DNA of 64,000 bases, taken from the NCBI RefSeq assembly GCF_963378085.1, contig NZ_OY726395.1, positions 3,224,001 through 3,288,000 on the forward strand, in the 5' to 3' direction. This document shows, piece by piece, positions 46,190-55,596 of this stretch. A program made the translations under genes and the position numbers. The DNA comes from Mycolicibacterium sp. MU0050. GTDB lineage: Bacteria; Actinomycetota; Actinomycetes; Mycobacteriales; Mycobacteriaceae. A model generated the notes under the pieces. That model was given only the letters and a program-made list of their open reading frames with translations, ran no database searches and was not told the DNA's origin. Numbering within the stretch: the first letter of the stretch is position 1; every line of letters begins with the position of its first letter.

Positions 46190-47035
46190 CTAGCGGTACA
46201 CCGATCCAAGCCCGACCAGGCCCGGATCAAATGTTGCGCGGGCCGAAACCGACGCCGCCGCCGCGGCAACCACCACGCCGGCGTCGGTTTCATGCCCTTT
46301 GGGAAAGACAATCTCGGCACTGTCCGGCCCGTCCCGGTGCGCCATCAGCCAGTCATACAGCAGCCAGTCGATCGCACAGCTGACCGCCAACGGATCGGCG
46401 TCGGGCATCCCGGCAGAGTCGATCACCGCGTTGAGGGCATCCAGATGCTCTTTGCGTGCGGACTCCTTCTCCACCCCGGAGCTGTCGAACATCAACATCG
46501 ACAGAGTGAGTGGAAGCCGTTGCCCTGATTCAGTTCTGACTATCCACCGGCCACCCATCCAGGGGCGATCGGGGTCGACTTGGCACATCTGTCCGTAGCC
46601 GCCGACCACACCGATCGAGGGTTCGTCGAGTTCACCGTCGAACGGCACCGGCCCCAGCAGATCCAGCGGACCGCGGGCCCGAATCGAGAAGAGGGCCGCG
46701 GTCCCGATGATCTTGCCGGCCCGCAGATCTGCTATCTGCCCGCGACGCTGCAGCGCGGCGGCGAATTCGAAACACAACCGGTCCAGGGTGCGATGCAGAT
46801 CCAGCAGTGCAGCGCGCTCTTGGGCATCGGCCGGGCGCCGCCCCCCACCCAGGATCTCAGCGAAGCGTTCGGCGGCAATGATGAGTGCATCGTCGAGCGC
46901 CGCCAGGTGTGTGGCGATCAACCGGTCGGGCTCGTCATCGGTCTCCACCAACGCCTGCAATGAAGTTGGCCCACCGGTCACGGTGGTCCAGTAGAACCCG
47001 ATCTGCTCGTCGTCCTGGACGATTCGGGGTCTCAT
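46190..47035 (-). CDS. Uncharacterised protein at the end of the hydrogenase operon
   Basis: 281 residues from ATG 47035, which overlaps the upstream gene's stop by 4 bp. It is soluble and has no cysteine motif pair suggesting a cluster, with only scattered Cys. Visible segments are DEQIGFYWTTVTGGPTSLQA, a helical region with LDLHRTLDRLCFEFAAALQRR, GPVPFDGELDEPSIGVVGGYGQMCQVDPDRPWMGGRW and a C-terminal Ala-rich stretch. I do not recognise the family. Tight coupling with hypD and its neighbour argues for a role in hydrogenase assembly or regulation. Confidence 0.7.
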   Translation of the reverse strand: MRPRIVQDDEQIGFYWTTVTGGPTSLQALVETDDEPDRLIATHLAALDDALIIAAERFAEILGGGRRPADAQERAALLDLHRTLDRLCFEFAAALQRRGQIADLRAGKIIGTAALFSIRARGPLDLLGPVPFDGELDEPSIGVVGGYGQMCQVDPDRPWMGGRWIVRTESGQRLPLTLSMLMFDSSGVEKESARKEHLDALNAVIDSAGMPDADPLAVSCAIDWLLYDWLMAHRDGPDSAEIVFPKGHETDAGVVVAAAAASVSARATFDPGLVGLGSVYR

Positions 47036-47787
47036 CCGGCGACCACCGCAAGCCGGCGGTTGGTGACCGAGAGCTGTCGGTCCGTACTGTCGTCGAGATC
47101 GCGCACGTGGGTTGCGTCCAGTCGGCCGCACACTCGGCCCCAGTGCACCGCCACCGATTCTCCCGGTTGCACATCGGGTACCGCGCTGTACCCCTCGATG
47201 CGCACCTCAACGGTTTGCGTTGTCGGCACGGACAATTGCAGTGACGTGCCATCCCATTCCAGCCGCTGACAACGCACCTCCGCGTGATCACCGTGCCGGG
47301 CCAGCACCGTGGCGGGGGTGATTCGGCAACTATCGAGCACGTGCAACGGGTGTTCGTCCATGCCGCGGCCCAGGAATCGGGTCCACGGATACACCCCGAA
47401 TACGTGGAAGCAGTGATTTCCGGCGGCCTCGCCGGCCAACTCGTCGTCGAGGTGCGACCAGTAATGACCGGCCTGTGGACCGATGACGGCCAGCAGCGCC
47501 GCGTAGAACTCATCGGCATCGAGTGCCGCGCCGACACCGCCGCCCAGCCAGTACGACTCCACCAGCCGGTAGTCCAGCGGATCGGAAATCCCGGTCAGAG
47601 CCGACAGCACCCGAAGATAGGGCCATGCGCCGGAGAACCGCCGGGCGGCGGTCCGGATGCGTTCGACCGAGCCGCCGGTCAACGCGTCGAGGTCCGGCGG
47701 CCCGCAATAGCCAAGCTGGTTGGGCGCATAGGCGTAACGGGCGAACATCTCCGGTCCCCGAATGTCGACGTCGCCCACCGATGTCAT
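47032..47787 (-). CDS. Uncharacterised hydrogenase-cluster protein (possibly DUF6390)
   Basis: 251 residues from ATG 47787, overlapping the hypD stop by 4 bp. It begins MTSVGDVDIRGPEMFARYAYAPNQLGYCGPPD. Mid-protein are FSGAWPYLRVLSALTGI, LVESYWLGGG, GNHCFHVFGVYPWTRFLG and LDSCRITPATVLARHGDHAEV. The GYCGPPD start and HVFGVYPWTRFL motifs recall proteins listed as DUF6390 in actinobacterial hydrogenase clusters, but this is from memory and uncertain. Function unknown. Confidence 0.7.
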   Translation of the reverse strand: MTSVGDVDIRGPEMFARYAYAPNQLGYCGPPDLDALTGGSVERIRTAARRFSGAWPYLRVLSALTGISDPLDYRLVESYWLGGGVGAALDADEFYAALLAVIGPQAGHYWSHLDDELAGEAAGNHCFHVFGVYPWTRFLGRGMDEHPLHVLDSCRITPATVLARHGDHAEVRCQRLEWDGTSLQLSVPTTQTVEVRIEGYSAVPDVQPGESVAVHWGRVCGRLDATHVRDLDDSTDRQLSVTNRRLAVVAG

Positions 47788-48929
47788 CCCTGGCTGGCCG
47801 ACCCGACCAGTTGCGCGGCATCCCGATGCATACGACCAAAGTTGTAGTAGGCCGCGCACGCCCCCTCCGGGGACACCATGCAGGTGCCGATTGGCGTCTC
47901 GGGCGTGCAGGCGGTGCCGAATACCTTGCACTCCCACGGCTTGAGCACACCCTTGAGCACCTCACCGCATTGACATGCCTTCGGGTCCGCGACCCGGACG
48001 CCGGGCATGTCGTAGCGCAGTTCGGCGTCGTAATCGGCGAAGTCGTCGTTGACCTTGAGCGCGCTCTGCGAGATGAAGCCGAGTCCACGCCACTCGAAGT
48101 GCGGCCGCAATGCGAACACCCGTCCCATCAGGGCCAGTGCCGCGGGATTACCTTCGGGGTGCACGATGCGGGAATACTGGTTCTCCACCTCGCATCGGCC
48201 CTCGCGGATCTGCCGCAACAGCATCGCCACCGACGCCAGGATGTCCAGCGGCTCGAATCCGGCGACCACCAACGGTTTCCCGTAGACATCGGGAACAAAC
48301 CGGTACGGCCGGTTGCCGACCACGGTCGACACATGCCCGGGGCCAAGGAACCCCGACAGCCGCAGATCGGGCGACTCCAGGATCGCCTTGATCGGCGGGA
48401 CGATGGTGACGTGGTTGCAGAACACGCTGAAGTTGGTCACGCCGAGTTCGCGCGCCCTGACCAGGGTTACGGCGGTGGAAGGCACCGTGGTCTCGAACCC
48501 GATCGCAAAGAACACCACTTGCTTGTCGGGGTTGTCCACCGCGATCTTCAGCGCGTCCAGCGGGGAGTACACGAATCGAACATCCGCGCCGCGGGCCTTG
48601 GCATCGAGGAGGCTGCCGTTGGAGCCGGGCACCCGCATCATGTCGCCGAAGCAGGTGAAGATCACGTCGGGCTGACCGGCCAGCCACATCGCATCGTCGA
48701 TTCGGCCCATCGGGATGACGCATACCGGGCAACCCGGTCCGTGCACCAACTCCACGGTCGACGGCAACAAATGCTCAATGCCATGTCGGTAAATGGTGTG
48801 GGTATGCCCCCCACAGACTTCCATGAACTTGAAGGGTTCGCCGTCGTTGCCGCCGTCCGCAAGCACCTCGATGGCGCCCAGGAGTTTGCGCGCCGCTGCC
48901 GGATCACGAAATTCATCGATGAATCGCAT
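47784..48929 (-). CDS. hypD: Hydrogenase maturation factor HypD
   Basis: 381 residues from ATG 48929. Scaffold for building the Fe(CN)2CO unit of [NiFe] hydrogenases together with HypC and HypE. MEVCGGHTHTIYRHG (essential Cys), GPGCPVCVIP (redox Cys pair) and the C-terminal Cys ligands of its 4Fe-4S cluster (KACQCGEVLKG, WECKVFGTACTPE, GACAAY) are all present. It follows hypC by 11 bp and overlaps the next gene by 4 bp. Confidence 0.96.
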   Translation of the reverse strand: MRFIDEFRDPAAARKLLGAIEVLADGGNDGEPFKFMEVCGGHTHTIYRHGIEHLLPSTVELVHGPGCPVCVIPMGRIDDAMWLAGQPDVIFTCFGDMMRVPGSNGSLLDAKARGADVRFVYSPLDALKIAVDNPDKQVVFFAIGFETTVPSTAVTLVRARELGVTNFSVFCNHVTIVPPIKAILESPDLRLSGFLGPGHVSTVVGNRPYRFVPDVYGKPLVVAGFEPLDILASVAMLLRQIREGRCEVENQYSRIVHPEGNPAALALMGRVFALRPHFEWRGLGFISQSALKVNDDFADYDAELRYDMPGVRVADPKACQCGEVLKGVLKPWECKVFGTACTPETPIGTCMVSPEGACAAYYNFGRMHRDAAQLVGSASQG

Positions 48930-48940
48930 GATGTTTCCTT

Positions 48941-49213
48941 TCAGATGATCGACGACGAGTCGAATGCTTCGAGTTCGGTGTCATAGGCATCGCCGAGTTT
49001 CTTGACCGCGGCCAGCGTGAGCAAGGCCTCGCGCTCATCGATCTTCGCCATCGCGAATCCGACGTGGACCAACACCCAATCGTCGGGTTCGGGCATGTCC
49101 TTCTCGAGCAGGCGCACACTGATGGTGCGCTTCACACCGCTCACGTCGACCTTCGCCATGAAGTTCGCGGGATCGGTGATCTCGACGATTCGGCCTGGAA
49201 TTCCGAGACACAT
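48941..49213 (-). CDS. hypC: Hydrogenase chaperone HypC (copy 1)
   Basis: 90 residues from ATG 49213. It starts MCLGIPGRIVEI; Cys2 is the residue that binds the iron precursor or large subunit. It is the usual small beta-barrel chaperone, with LVHVGFAMAKIDE near residue 50. A second complete HypC is encoded at 51787-52032. It lies 65 bp after hypE. Confidence 0.95.
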   Translation of the reverse strand: MCLGIPGRIVEITDPANFMAKVDVSGVKRTISVRLLEKDMPEPDDWVLVHVGFAMAKIDEREALLTLAAVKKLGDAYDTELEAFDSSSII

Positions 49214-49278
49214 GAGCGTCGCCTCCCTTCCTCTTTACGCACCGGCGGGCTGCGCCGGGGTGTGCTCGCAGGGCTGTC

Positions 49279-50391
49279 TCAACAAATTCGGGGTAATGGA
49301 TCTCCTACCAGCATGTCGACGATCCGGGTACCCCCAAACGGGGTACGCAGTACCACGGTTGCCGCGGGCTGTTCGGTCACCTCGCCGACCTCGGCGGCCA
49401 CTGCGCCCAGCGGATGCGCATGCAGGGCAGCCAGCGCGGCCCCGGCCTCGTCAGGCGCCACCACCGCGAGAAACTTGCCCTCGTTGGCCACGTACAGCGG
49501 GTCGATGCCCAACATTTCGCACGCCCCGGCCACCATCGGTTGCACCACCAGGCGCTCCTCATCGAGCACGATGCCGACGTTGGCCGACCGGGCCAATTCG
49601 TTACACACCGTGCCGACGCCACCACGGGTCGGGTCGCGCAGCCACCTGGTCGCTGGCGCCGCCGCGAGTAGCACCTCGACCAACTCGCTGACCGCGGCGG
49701 TATCGGAGTGGATGTCGGCCTCGAGTTCGAGGTCACCGCGCGCGAGCATCACCGCCATACCGTGATCGCCGATCGATCCCGACAGCAGCACCTTGTCGCC
49801 GGGGCGAACCGACGCCGCAGAGAGCTCGCGGCCGACCGGAATGGCGCCAACCCCGGCCGTGGTGATGAACAGTCCGTCCGCGGCGCCCTTGGGCACCACT
49901 TTGGTGTCACCCGTGACGATCGCGACGCCGGCCCCGGCGGCCGCGTCCGCCATATCCGCCACGATCTCCTTGAGTTCATCGATCGGGAAGCCCTCTTCGA
50001 GCACGAAGGCGGCGCTGATCCAGGATGGGATGGCGCCTGTCATCGCGAGGTCATTGACCGTGCCATGGATCGCAAGGTGTCCGATGGAACCACCCGGAAA
50101 CCGTAAGGGCTGCACCACAAATGAATCGGTGGACAGCGCCAACCGCTCACCACTCGGCAGTGCGACGACGGCACCGTCACCCAGCGATTCCAGCTGTGGG
50201 TTGCGAAACGCCTCCACGAACACCGCGTCCACCAGGGCGGCCGACGCCTTGCCACCCGCGCCGTGCGCCAACGTGACAATATCGTCGCGTAGCCGGGGCC
50301 TGCGCCGCCGGAACGCCTCGATACGTTCGATGACCTCACCTTCGGCAAAGCCGGGTCCAGCGTCCAAATAGTCGCCCACGGATCTGTTCAT
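49279..50391 (-). CDS. hypE: Hydrogenase maturation factor HypE
   Basis: 370 residues from ATG 50391. PurM/AIR-synthase fold. It converts a C-terminal thiocarbamate to thiocyanate, supplying cyanide ligands. DIVTLAHGAGGKAS near the start, NDLAMTGAIP, VTGDTKVVPKG and the invariant C-terminus PLPRIC with the modified Cys are present. Overlaps the SIS gene by 4 bp. Confidence 0.96.
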   Translation of the reverse strand: MNRSVGDYLDAGPGFAEGEVIERIEAFRRRRPRLRDDIVTLAHGAGGKASAALVDAVFVEAFRNPQLESLGDGAVVALPSGERLALSTDSFVVQPLRFPGGSIGHLAIHGTVNDLAMTGAIPSWISAAFVLEEGFPIDELKEIVADMADAAAGAGVAIVTGDTKVVPKGAADGLFITTAGVGAIPVGRELSAASVRPGDKVLLSGSIGDHGMAVMLARGDLELEADIHSDTAAVSELVEVLLAAAPATRWLRDPTRGGVGTVCNELARSANVGIVLDEERLVVQPMVAGACEMLGIDPLYVANEGKFLAVVAPDEAGAALAALHAHPLGAVAAEVGEVTEQPAATVVLRTPFGGTRIVDMLVGDPLPRIC

Positions 50392-51068
50392 GCGACCACC
50401 GCCCCCTTCTCGTGTACCGACGACCACAGTTGATAGCCGAGCAGCGCCTGGGCCTCCTGGATACGGTGCACACTTTGCGATCTAACGATGAAGCAGGTGT
50501 CCACATCCGGGCTGGTGGCAAAAGCGCCGCCGTCGTATCCGGCGAACCCGATGGTGTACATGCCCCGACGTTTGGCTTCCCGCAACGCCACCGTCAGATC
50601 CGCCGAGCTGCCACTGGTCGACAAGGCGACGGCGATATCGCCCGCCTTGGCCCGGGCGATCAGCTGACGGGCGAACACCAACTCGAATCCGACGTCGTTG
50701 CCCAGCGCCGTCAGAATCGCCTGATCGGCGGTCAGGCACCAGGCCGGCAGTGGATCCCCGACCGGCGGCCTGGCGAACAGCGCAGCCAGCGTCGCGGAAT
50801 CCGTTGAGCTACCGCCGTTGCCGAAGGTGAACAGCCGTCCCCCGGCCGCGAAGCGCCGCGCCAACTCCGCGCCCGCCGATTCCACGAGCTCGCCGCTCGC
50901 CGCCAGCGTGGATCGCCGCAAGGCGGTACTTTCGGCGGCCTTGGCCTGTGCCGATTGGGCAAGATCTACCAGCAGGGCCTGCGGGTCGTGTTCCTCGGAA
51001 TCGATGAACGGATAGAGGAAGTTGGTGGCTTCCTCGGGCGTCTTGGCACCGGAATCCTGTGCGGTCAT
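50388..51068 (-). CDS. SIS-domain protein, GmhA-like, in hydrogenase operon
   Basis: 226 residues from ATG 51068. Phosphoheptose-isomerase-like SIS fold: LFTFGNGGSSTDSATLAALF (about residues 79-98), DVGFELVFARQLIARAKAGDIAVALSTSGSS and the C-terminal VHRIQEAQALLGYQLW. The motif Ser/Thr residues for a sugar-phosphate are present. Mycobacteria make no heptose-based LPS, and the gene is locked between hypE and a SIS-HypC fusion. A role in hydrogenase maturation or regulation is therefore likely, but the ligand is unknown. Confidence 0.85.
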   Translation of the reverse strand: MTAQDSGAKTPEEATNFLYPFIDSEEHDPQALLVDLAQSAQAKAAESTALRRSTLAASGELVESAGAELARRFAAGGRLFTFGNGGSSTDSATLAALFARPPVGDPLPAWCLTADQAILTALGNDVGFELVFARQLIARAKAGDIAVALSTSGSSADLTVALREAKRRGMYTIGFAGYDGGAFATSPDVDTCFIVRSQSVHRIQEAQALLGYQLWSSVHEKGAVVA

Positions 51069-51790
51069 GACGAACTCACCTCTTCCTCGACCCGGCTGAT
51101 TGCCATACCGGCATGCACCAGCAGCAGATCCCCCGCGTCGACGGGCCCCACCAACGAGGTCTCGATCGACTCCGAGCCCTCGGCTGTGCGGACCCGGGCC
51201 GAATGCTCACTGGACGCGGCAACCACTTCGGCGAGCCGCCCCTCGTCGCTGCACACCACACAGGTTTCCCCGGCACAGTCGTCGATATTGAGCAGACCCG
51301 GGTGCTCGAAGCAGACGTGGGTCAGCTCCCACAGCACGTGATACAGCAGTACGAAGCCGCCGGTCGCGGGTATCCGCGGGTCCGGATCGTCGAGCCACAG
51401 CACGTGATCGGCGGCGCCGGCAGTCGGGCGCACCCCGTTGCCAATCCAGATCGCGGTGGCACCCCAGGCCGAGGCGCGGCGCATGATCGACCGCACGTCG
51501 GCGTCGGCGGAGTCGGCCACCGCGATCACGATGTCACCCGGACGCACCGAAACCCGGACCACGTCAATCAAATCTGGACCGGTCAGTGCGACGGCGGGCA
51601 GCGCCCGCTTACCGACGATCACCGGATGCACGAACTCGACGGCGATGTGCTGCGCATGCGGCTGCCAGGCCGGCGATACACACCACATGGTGCCACCCGC
51701 GGAGAACCTTCTGGCCAGAGTCAACGCGGCAGCGGCAAGATCTGCCGCCAGATCGGCATCCACGGCATTCTCGACCACCGTGTCCATCAC
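51065..51790 (-). CDS. SIS-domain / HypC-like fusion protein
   Basis: 241 residues from ATG 51790. Residues about 10-165 read as a SIS-type Rossmann domain (RRFSAGGTMWCVSP, VSVRPGDIVIAVADSADADV, WGATAIWIG). The C-terminal ~70 residues resemble HypC: CSDEGRLAEVV aligns with MCLGIPGRITEI, followed by VGPVDAGDLLLVHAGMAISRVEEE, matching the HypC VLVHVGFAMAKIDE strand. The fusion links the SIS protein to Fe-ligand assembly. Overlaps both neighbours by 4 bp. Confidence 0.8.
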   Translation of the reverse strand: MMDTVVENAVDADLAADLAAAALTLARRFSAGGTMWCVSPAWQPHAQHIAVEFVHPVIVGKRALPAVALTGPDLIDVVRVSVRPGDIVIAVADSADADVRSIMRRASAWGATAIWIGNGVRPTAGAADHVLWLDDPDPRIPATGGFVLLYHVLWELTHVCFEHPGLLNIDDCAGETCVVCSDEGRLAEVVAASSEHSARVRTAEGSESIETSLVGPVDAGDLLLVHAGMAISRVEEEVSSS

Positions 51791-52032
51791 GACACCTCCT
51801 CACCGAAGACGCCGTATTCGGTCATCGTCGCGATGGTGACTCTCGCGGTGTCCTCATCGATCTTGGTCAGTGCAAAGCCGGCATGCAGGATGGTGTAGTC
51901 ACCAACCTGCAGATCGGGAAGGTAGGCCAGACACGCCAGCTTCTCCTCCCCGGGAAAAGCCACCCGTGCCATCCGTGCCCCGGTGGCCTCGTCCCAGATT
52001 TCGGTGATCCGGCCGGGAATCCCCAAACACAT
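51787..52032 (-). CDS. hypC: Hydrogenase chaperone HypC (copy 2)
   Basis: 81 residues from ATG 52032. MCLGIPGRITEIWDE with Cys2, then YTILHAGFALTKIDEDTA. With copy 1 and the fused domain it gives three HypC-type modules in one operon. Copies may serve different steps or partner subunits. It lies 4 bp after hypF. Confidence 0.94.
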   Translation of the reverse strand: MCLGIPGRITEIWDEATGARMARVAFPGEEKLACLAYLPDLQVGDYTILHAGFALTKIDEDTARVTIATMTEYGVFGEEVS

Positions 52033-52036
52033 TCGA

Positions 52037-54409
52037 TCAGCCCTCCTCGATCGTGGCCTGCTGCTCATCGCGAGCGGTGAGCACCGAGACCGCCGCCTGC
52101 CCCAGCGCCAGCCCGCCGTCGTTGGGCGGGACGGTCCGGTGTACCAGTACTTCGAACCCCGACCCTTCCAACAGACTCCGGCAAGCGCGCAGCAGCAACA
52201 CATTCTGGAACACTCCGCCAGTAAGTCCGACCAGCTGTCCTGAAACACTGACCTGGGCAACAATATCCGCGACAGCGACAGCGACGGCTCGGTGGAACGC
52301 GGCTGCCAGTTCGGCCGTACCGGCCCCAGCGCGCAACTGCGCCACGATATCCCGGATCAGCGGGGCCGGATCAAGAATACCGTCGGCGGTCACCGGCAGT
52401 GCCAACGTCGGCACGGCGCCTGAAGCCGAAGCCGGTGCCGCAGTTTCCGCCAGATACTCGAGTTCGATCGCGGCCTGCCCCTCGTACTCGATCGTGTGCC
52501 GCACGCCGAGCAATGATGCGACGGCGTCGAACAGCCGCCCCATGCTGGTGCAGGACACGCATCCCACTCCGCTGCCGAACTGCGAGTTCAGCAGACGTAG
52601 TTCGGAGCTGGACAGCGCGCGCACCGACGCCAGGTCCGGAGTCCACTCGATCCCGGCCGACCACAGGTGCGACAACGCCATCCGGCACGGGTTGCGCACC
52701 GCCGCGTCCCCGCCGGGCATCGGTACCGCGGCCAGATGACCGACCCGAGTGAAACGCCGGCTGTCGGTGCCCAGCGCCAGAATCTCGCCACCCCATACCG
52801 CGCCATCGGTGCCAAACCCGGTGCCGTCGAAGGCAACTCCAACGATCGGCTCGCCCAGCCGCCCATGCTCGGCCAACAACGACACGACATGGGCGTGGTG
52901 ATGCTGCACCAGATCCAGGGGCCGCGCCCCGGCATTACGTTCGGCCCAGCCGCGAGTCAGGTAGCTCGGGTGCAGGTCGGCGGCCAGCCGAGTCGGCGAC
53001 CGACGCATGGTGGACATCTGACCGACCGACTGCTCGAACGCGCGCAGCGTCTCCAATGTGCCCATATCGCCGATATGCGCCGAACAATAGGCGCGCCGGC
53101 CGTCGGTCAGGCAGAAGGTGTTCTTCAGTTCCCCGCCCACGGCGAGCACGGCCGGCCCGTCGCGGCCGAGATCTACCGGCAGCGGGGCAAAGCCCCGGGA
53201 CCGGCGGATCGGCAGTTCGCGCCCATCGACCACCCGAACCACCGAGTCGTCGCACGGCACATGGATCGGCCGGTCGTGGTCGAGCACCGCGTCGGACAGC
53301 TCCGGAAGTCGTTGTGCCGCATCTTGGACGGAGTAGCAAATCGGCTCGTCGGAGCGGTTCGCGCTGGTCAGGACGATCGCCTCGAGAACCCGGTGCGCTG
53401 TCCCCGGGGCGGGTGCCAACAGCAGATGGTGCACCGGCGTGTAGGGCAGCAGCACGCCGATCCACGGGTTACCCGGCGCCACCGCATCCGCTATGGGCGC
53501 ATCCCGGCGGCGGCGCAACAGCACGATCGGTCGCTGCCGACTGGACAGAATTGCGGCCTCATGGTCGTCGATCTCCGCGTATCGTCGCGCAACGTCGAGA
53601 TCTCGCACCAGGATGGCGAAAGGTTTGCCTCCACGGGCCTTCCGGCGGCGCAACGCAGTCACCGCTGCGTCGTCTCCGGCGGCGCAGCTCACGTGGTAGC
53701 CGCCGATCCCTTTGATTGCGACAATTCTACTCTCAGCGAGCGCCCGCTGCGCCGCCGTTACGGCCGCATCCGAGCCGTCCGTACGGTTGGGGCCGTCCTG
53801 GAACCACAGCGTCGGACCACAGTCCGGACAGGCGACCGGTTGCGCATGGAACCGCCGGTCGGTGACATCGTGGTACTCGGCGTCGCATCGTGCGCACATG
53901 CGGAACCCGGCCATCGTGGTGGCCGGGCGATCGTACGGTAGCTCCCGGATGATGGTGAACCGCGGACCGCAGTCCGTACAGGTGATGAACGGATGCCGGT
54001 ACCGACGATCGGCCGGCTCGAACAGCTCCCGGACACAGGCGTCACACGTCGCGATATCCGGTGGAATCGCGGTCAGGGCGCCGGCCGCGGACTGGCTGGC
54101 GACGATGTAGAAGCAGCCGGACCCGTCACCGTCCTGCGCCGACAACTCGGCCGCGGACAGTTCGCTGATCGTGGCCAGCGGCGGGGCGTCGGCAACGAGG
54201 CGCTGCGCGAACTCGTCGACCGCGGCCACCGGACCCTGCACCTCGATGAATACCGCGGCCGAATCGTTGCCGACAAATCCGGTCAGGCCCAGCCCGGTGG
54301 CCACCCGATGCACGAACGGGCGAAACCCGACACCCTGCACCACACCGACGACGGTGAAACGGCGCCGGCAGATCCGGGCAGACGGCCCCGACACGATGGA
54401 GGTCCTCAC
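52037..54409 (-). CDS. hypF: Carbamoyltransferase HypF
   Basis: 790 residues from GTG 54409, overlapping the NHL gene's stop as GTGA. It makes the carbamoyl group transferred to HypE. Domains in order: acylphosphatase (VVGVVQGVGFRPFVHR, about 20-35), two zinc-finger pairs (CDACVRELF, CTDCGPRF, CARCDAEY, CPDCGPTL), YrdC-like adenylation domain (VAIKGIGGYHVSC) and Kae1-like carbamoyltransferase (QHHHAHVVSLLAEHG, FDGTGFGTDGAVWGGE). All motifs are intact. Confidence 0.96.
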   Translation of the reverse strand: MRTSIVSGPSARICRRRFTVVGVVQGVGFRPFVHRVATGLGLTGFVGNDSAAVFIEVQGPVAAVDEFAQRLVADAPPLATISELSAAELSAQDGDGSGCFYIVASQSAAGALTAIPPDIATCDACVRELFEPADRRYRHPFITCTDCGPRFTIIRELPYDRPATTMAGFRMCARCDAEYHDVTDRRFHAQPVACPDCGPTLWFQDGPNRTDGSDAAVTAAQRALAESRIVAIKGIGGYHVSCAAGDDAAVTALRRRKARGGKPFAILVRDLDVARRYAEIDDHEAAILSSRQRPIVLLRRRRDAPIADAVAPGNPWIGVLLPYTPVHHLLLAPAPGTAHRVLEAIVLTSANRSDEPICYSVQDAAQRLPELSDAVLDHDRPIHVPCDDSVVRVVDGRELPIRRSRGFAPLPVDLGRDGPAVLAVGGELKNTFCLTDGRRAYCSAHIGDMGTLETLRAFEQSVGQMSTMRRSPTRLAADLHPSYLTRGWAERNAGARPLDLVQHHHAHVVSLLAEHGRLGEPIVGVAFDGTGFGTDGAVWGGEILALGTDSRRFTRVGHLAAVPMPGGDAAVRNPCRMALSHLWSAGIEWTPDLASVRALSSSELRLLNSQFGSGVGCVSCTSMGRLFDAVASLLGVRHTIEYEGQAAIELEYLAETAAPASASGAVPTLALPVTADGILDPAPLIRDIVAQLRAGAGTAELAAAFHRAVAVAVADIVAQVSVSGQLVGLTGGVFQNVLLLRACRSLLEGSGFEVLVHRTVPPNDGGLALGQAAVSVLTARDEQQATIEEG

Positions 54410-55596
54410 GTCCGCCGCCAGACGGTGACGCGATTGTTTCCGGAGTCCGCGATGGCCAACCGGTCCCCCCGCAGCGACATGCCGTACGGCCAGCACAGCG
54501 TGTCACGCTGCACCGAGGTCCAGCGATTCTCGCCATTGGAGGCGAAGTCCGGCTGCGCCAGCACATGATCGGCAGCTCGCCCATCGCGGGGCACACCGTC
54601 CCACAACAGTATTCGGTTGTTCGCCGTATCGGCGACGGCGAAGCATTCGTCGCCGGCGCCGCTGTCCAGACAAACCGCGTACGGGAAACGGAACCGATCA
54701 CCAGTGTGCGGGCCGTAGGGCCATTCCGCGGCCGAGGCGAAATCGGGTTGCCCGATGAGGAGGTCCGCGGGTTTGTCGGATTCGGGGTGCGGGGTCCAGC
54801 CCAGCACCCGGTGATTGCCCGCATCGGCGATCAACAGCAGGTCATCTCGCCCGGCAATGGCGTGTGGCCAGCGGAAGCTGGCCGGCCCGGCCACGCCGCC
54901 GCGGTTCTCCTGGCGATCCGCGGCACTCGGTTGACCGAGAATGACATCGGCGGGTTGCCCCGGTTCGGGAACGCCGCGGCGCCACCCCAGCACCCGACGG
55001 TTACCGGTGTCGGCGACCCAGAACGACCCGCCGACGATCGCGATGCCAAACGGCCAGTACATCGACGACGCCGAGCACTCACCATCGGCGTTGGGCTGCA
55101 CCGCGGATGAATCCGGCTGTCCCAGAATGTGATCCGGTGCGACGTCACTACGGTGTGGAACCTCATCCCATACCAGGATCCGGTGGTGCCACGCATCGGC
55201 GACGATCAATCGTCCGTCGTGCACCAATACGCCGGTCGGCAGGTGCATCCCCCGTTCGGGACCGCGCCCTCCCGCCGCCGGGCCCTCGGTCGATCCATCC
55301 GGTTGTCCCAGCACAACATCCGCCGGCTGCTCATCGGTGACCGGGATGCCCTGCCATACCAGGACGCGATGGTTGCCCGAGTCCGCGACCACCAGGTGGT
55401 CGGCCCCGAGGAACACACCGCGCGGCGAATACATCCAGGCCATGCTCGGGCTGGCCGGCGGCAGCGCAAGCCCGCCGGGTGCGGGCGCTCCCAGCCACAC
55501 CTCGGCGGACCAGCCGCCGGCCAGTGTGCGGTCTACTACCTCCGCCGGTCGCGTCCGCAATCCGGTGATGTTGTGTCGGACGACCAGCCGACTCAT
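54406..55596 (-). CDS. NHL-repeat beta-propeller protein of the hydrogenase cluster
   Basis: 396 residues from ATG 55596. It contains at least five repeats of a motif like LVVADSGNHRVLVW, LIVADAWHHRILVW, FWVADTGNRRVLGW, LLIADAGNHRVLGW, FAVADTANNRILLW and LAIADSGNNRVTVW, alternating with the motif P-A-D-x-x-L-G-Q-P. This fits a six-bladed NHL propeller. No signal peptide, so it is cytoplasmic. Likely a protein-interaction platform next to hucE. The stop of hucE overlaps its start by 4 bp. Confidence 0.88.
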   Translation of the reverse strand: MSRLVVRHNITGLRTRPAEVVDRTLAGGWSAEVWLGAPAPGGLALPPASPSMAWMYSPRGVFLGADHLVVADSGNHRVLVWQGIPVTDEQPADVVLGQPDGSTEGPAAGGRGPERGMHLPTGVLVHDGRLIVADAWHHRILVWDEVPHRSDVAPDHILGQPDSSAVQPNADGECSASSMYWPFGIAIVGGSFWVADTGNRRVLGWRRGVPEPGQPADVILGQPSAADRQENRGGVAGPASFRWPHAIAGRDDLLLIADAGNHRVLGWTPHPESDKPADLLIGQPDFASAAEWPYGPHTGDRFRFPYAVCLDSGAGDECFAVADTANNRILLWDGVPRDGRAADHVLAQPDFASNGENRWTSVQRDTLCWPYGMSLRGDRLAIADSGNNRVTVWRRT

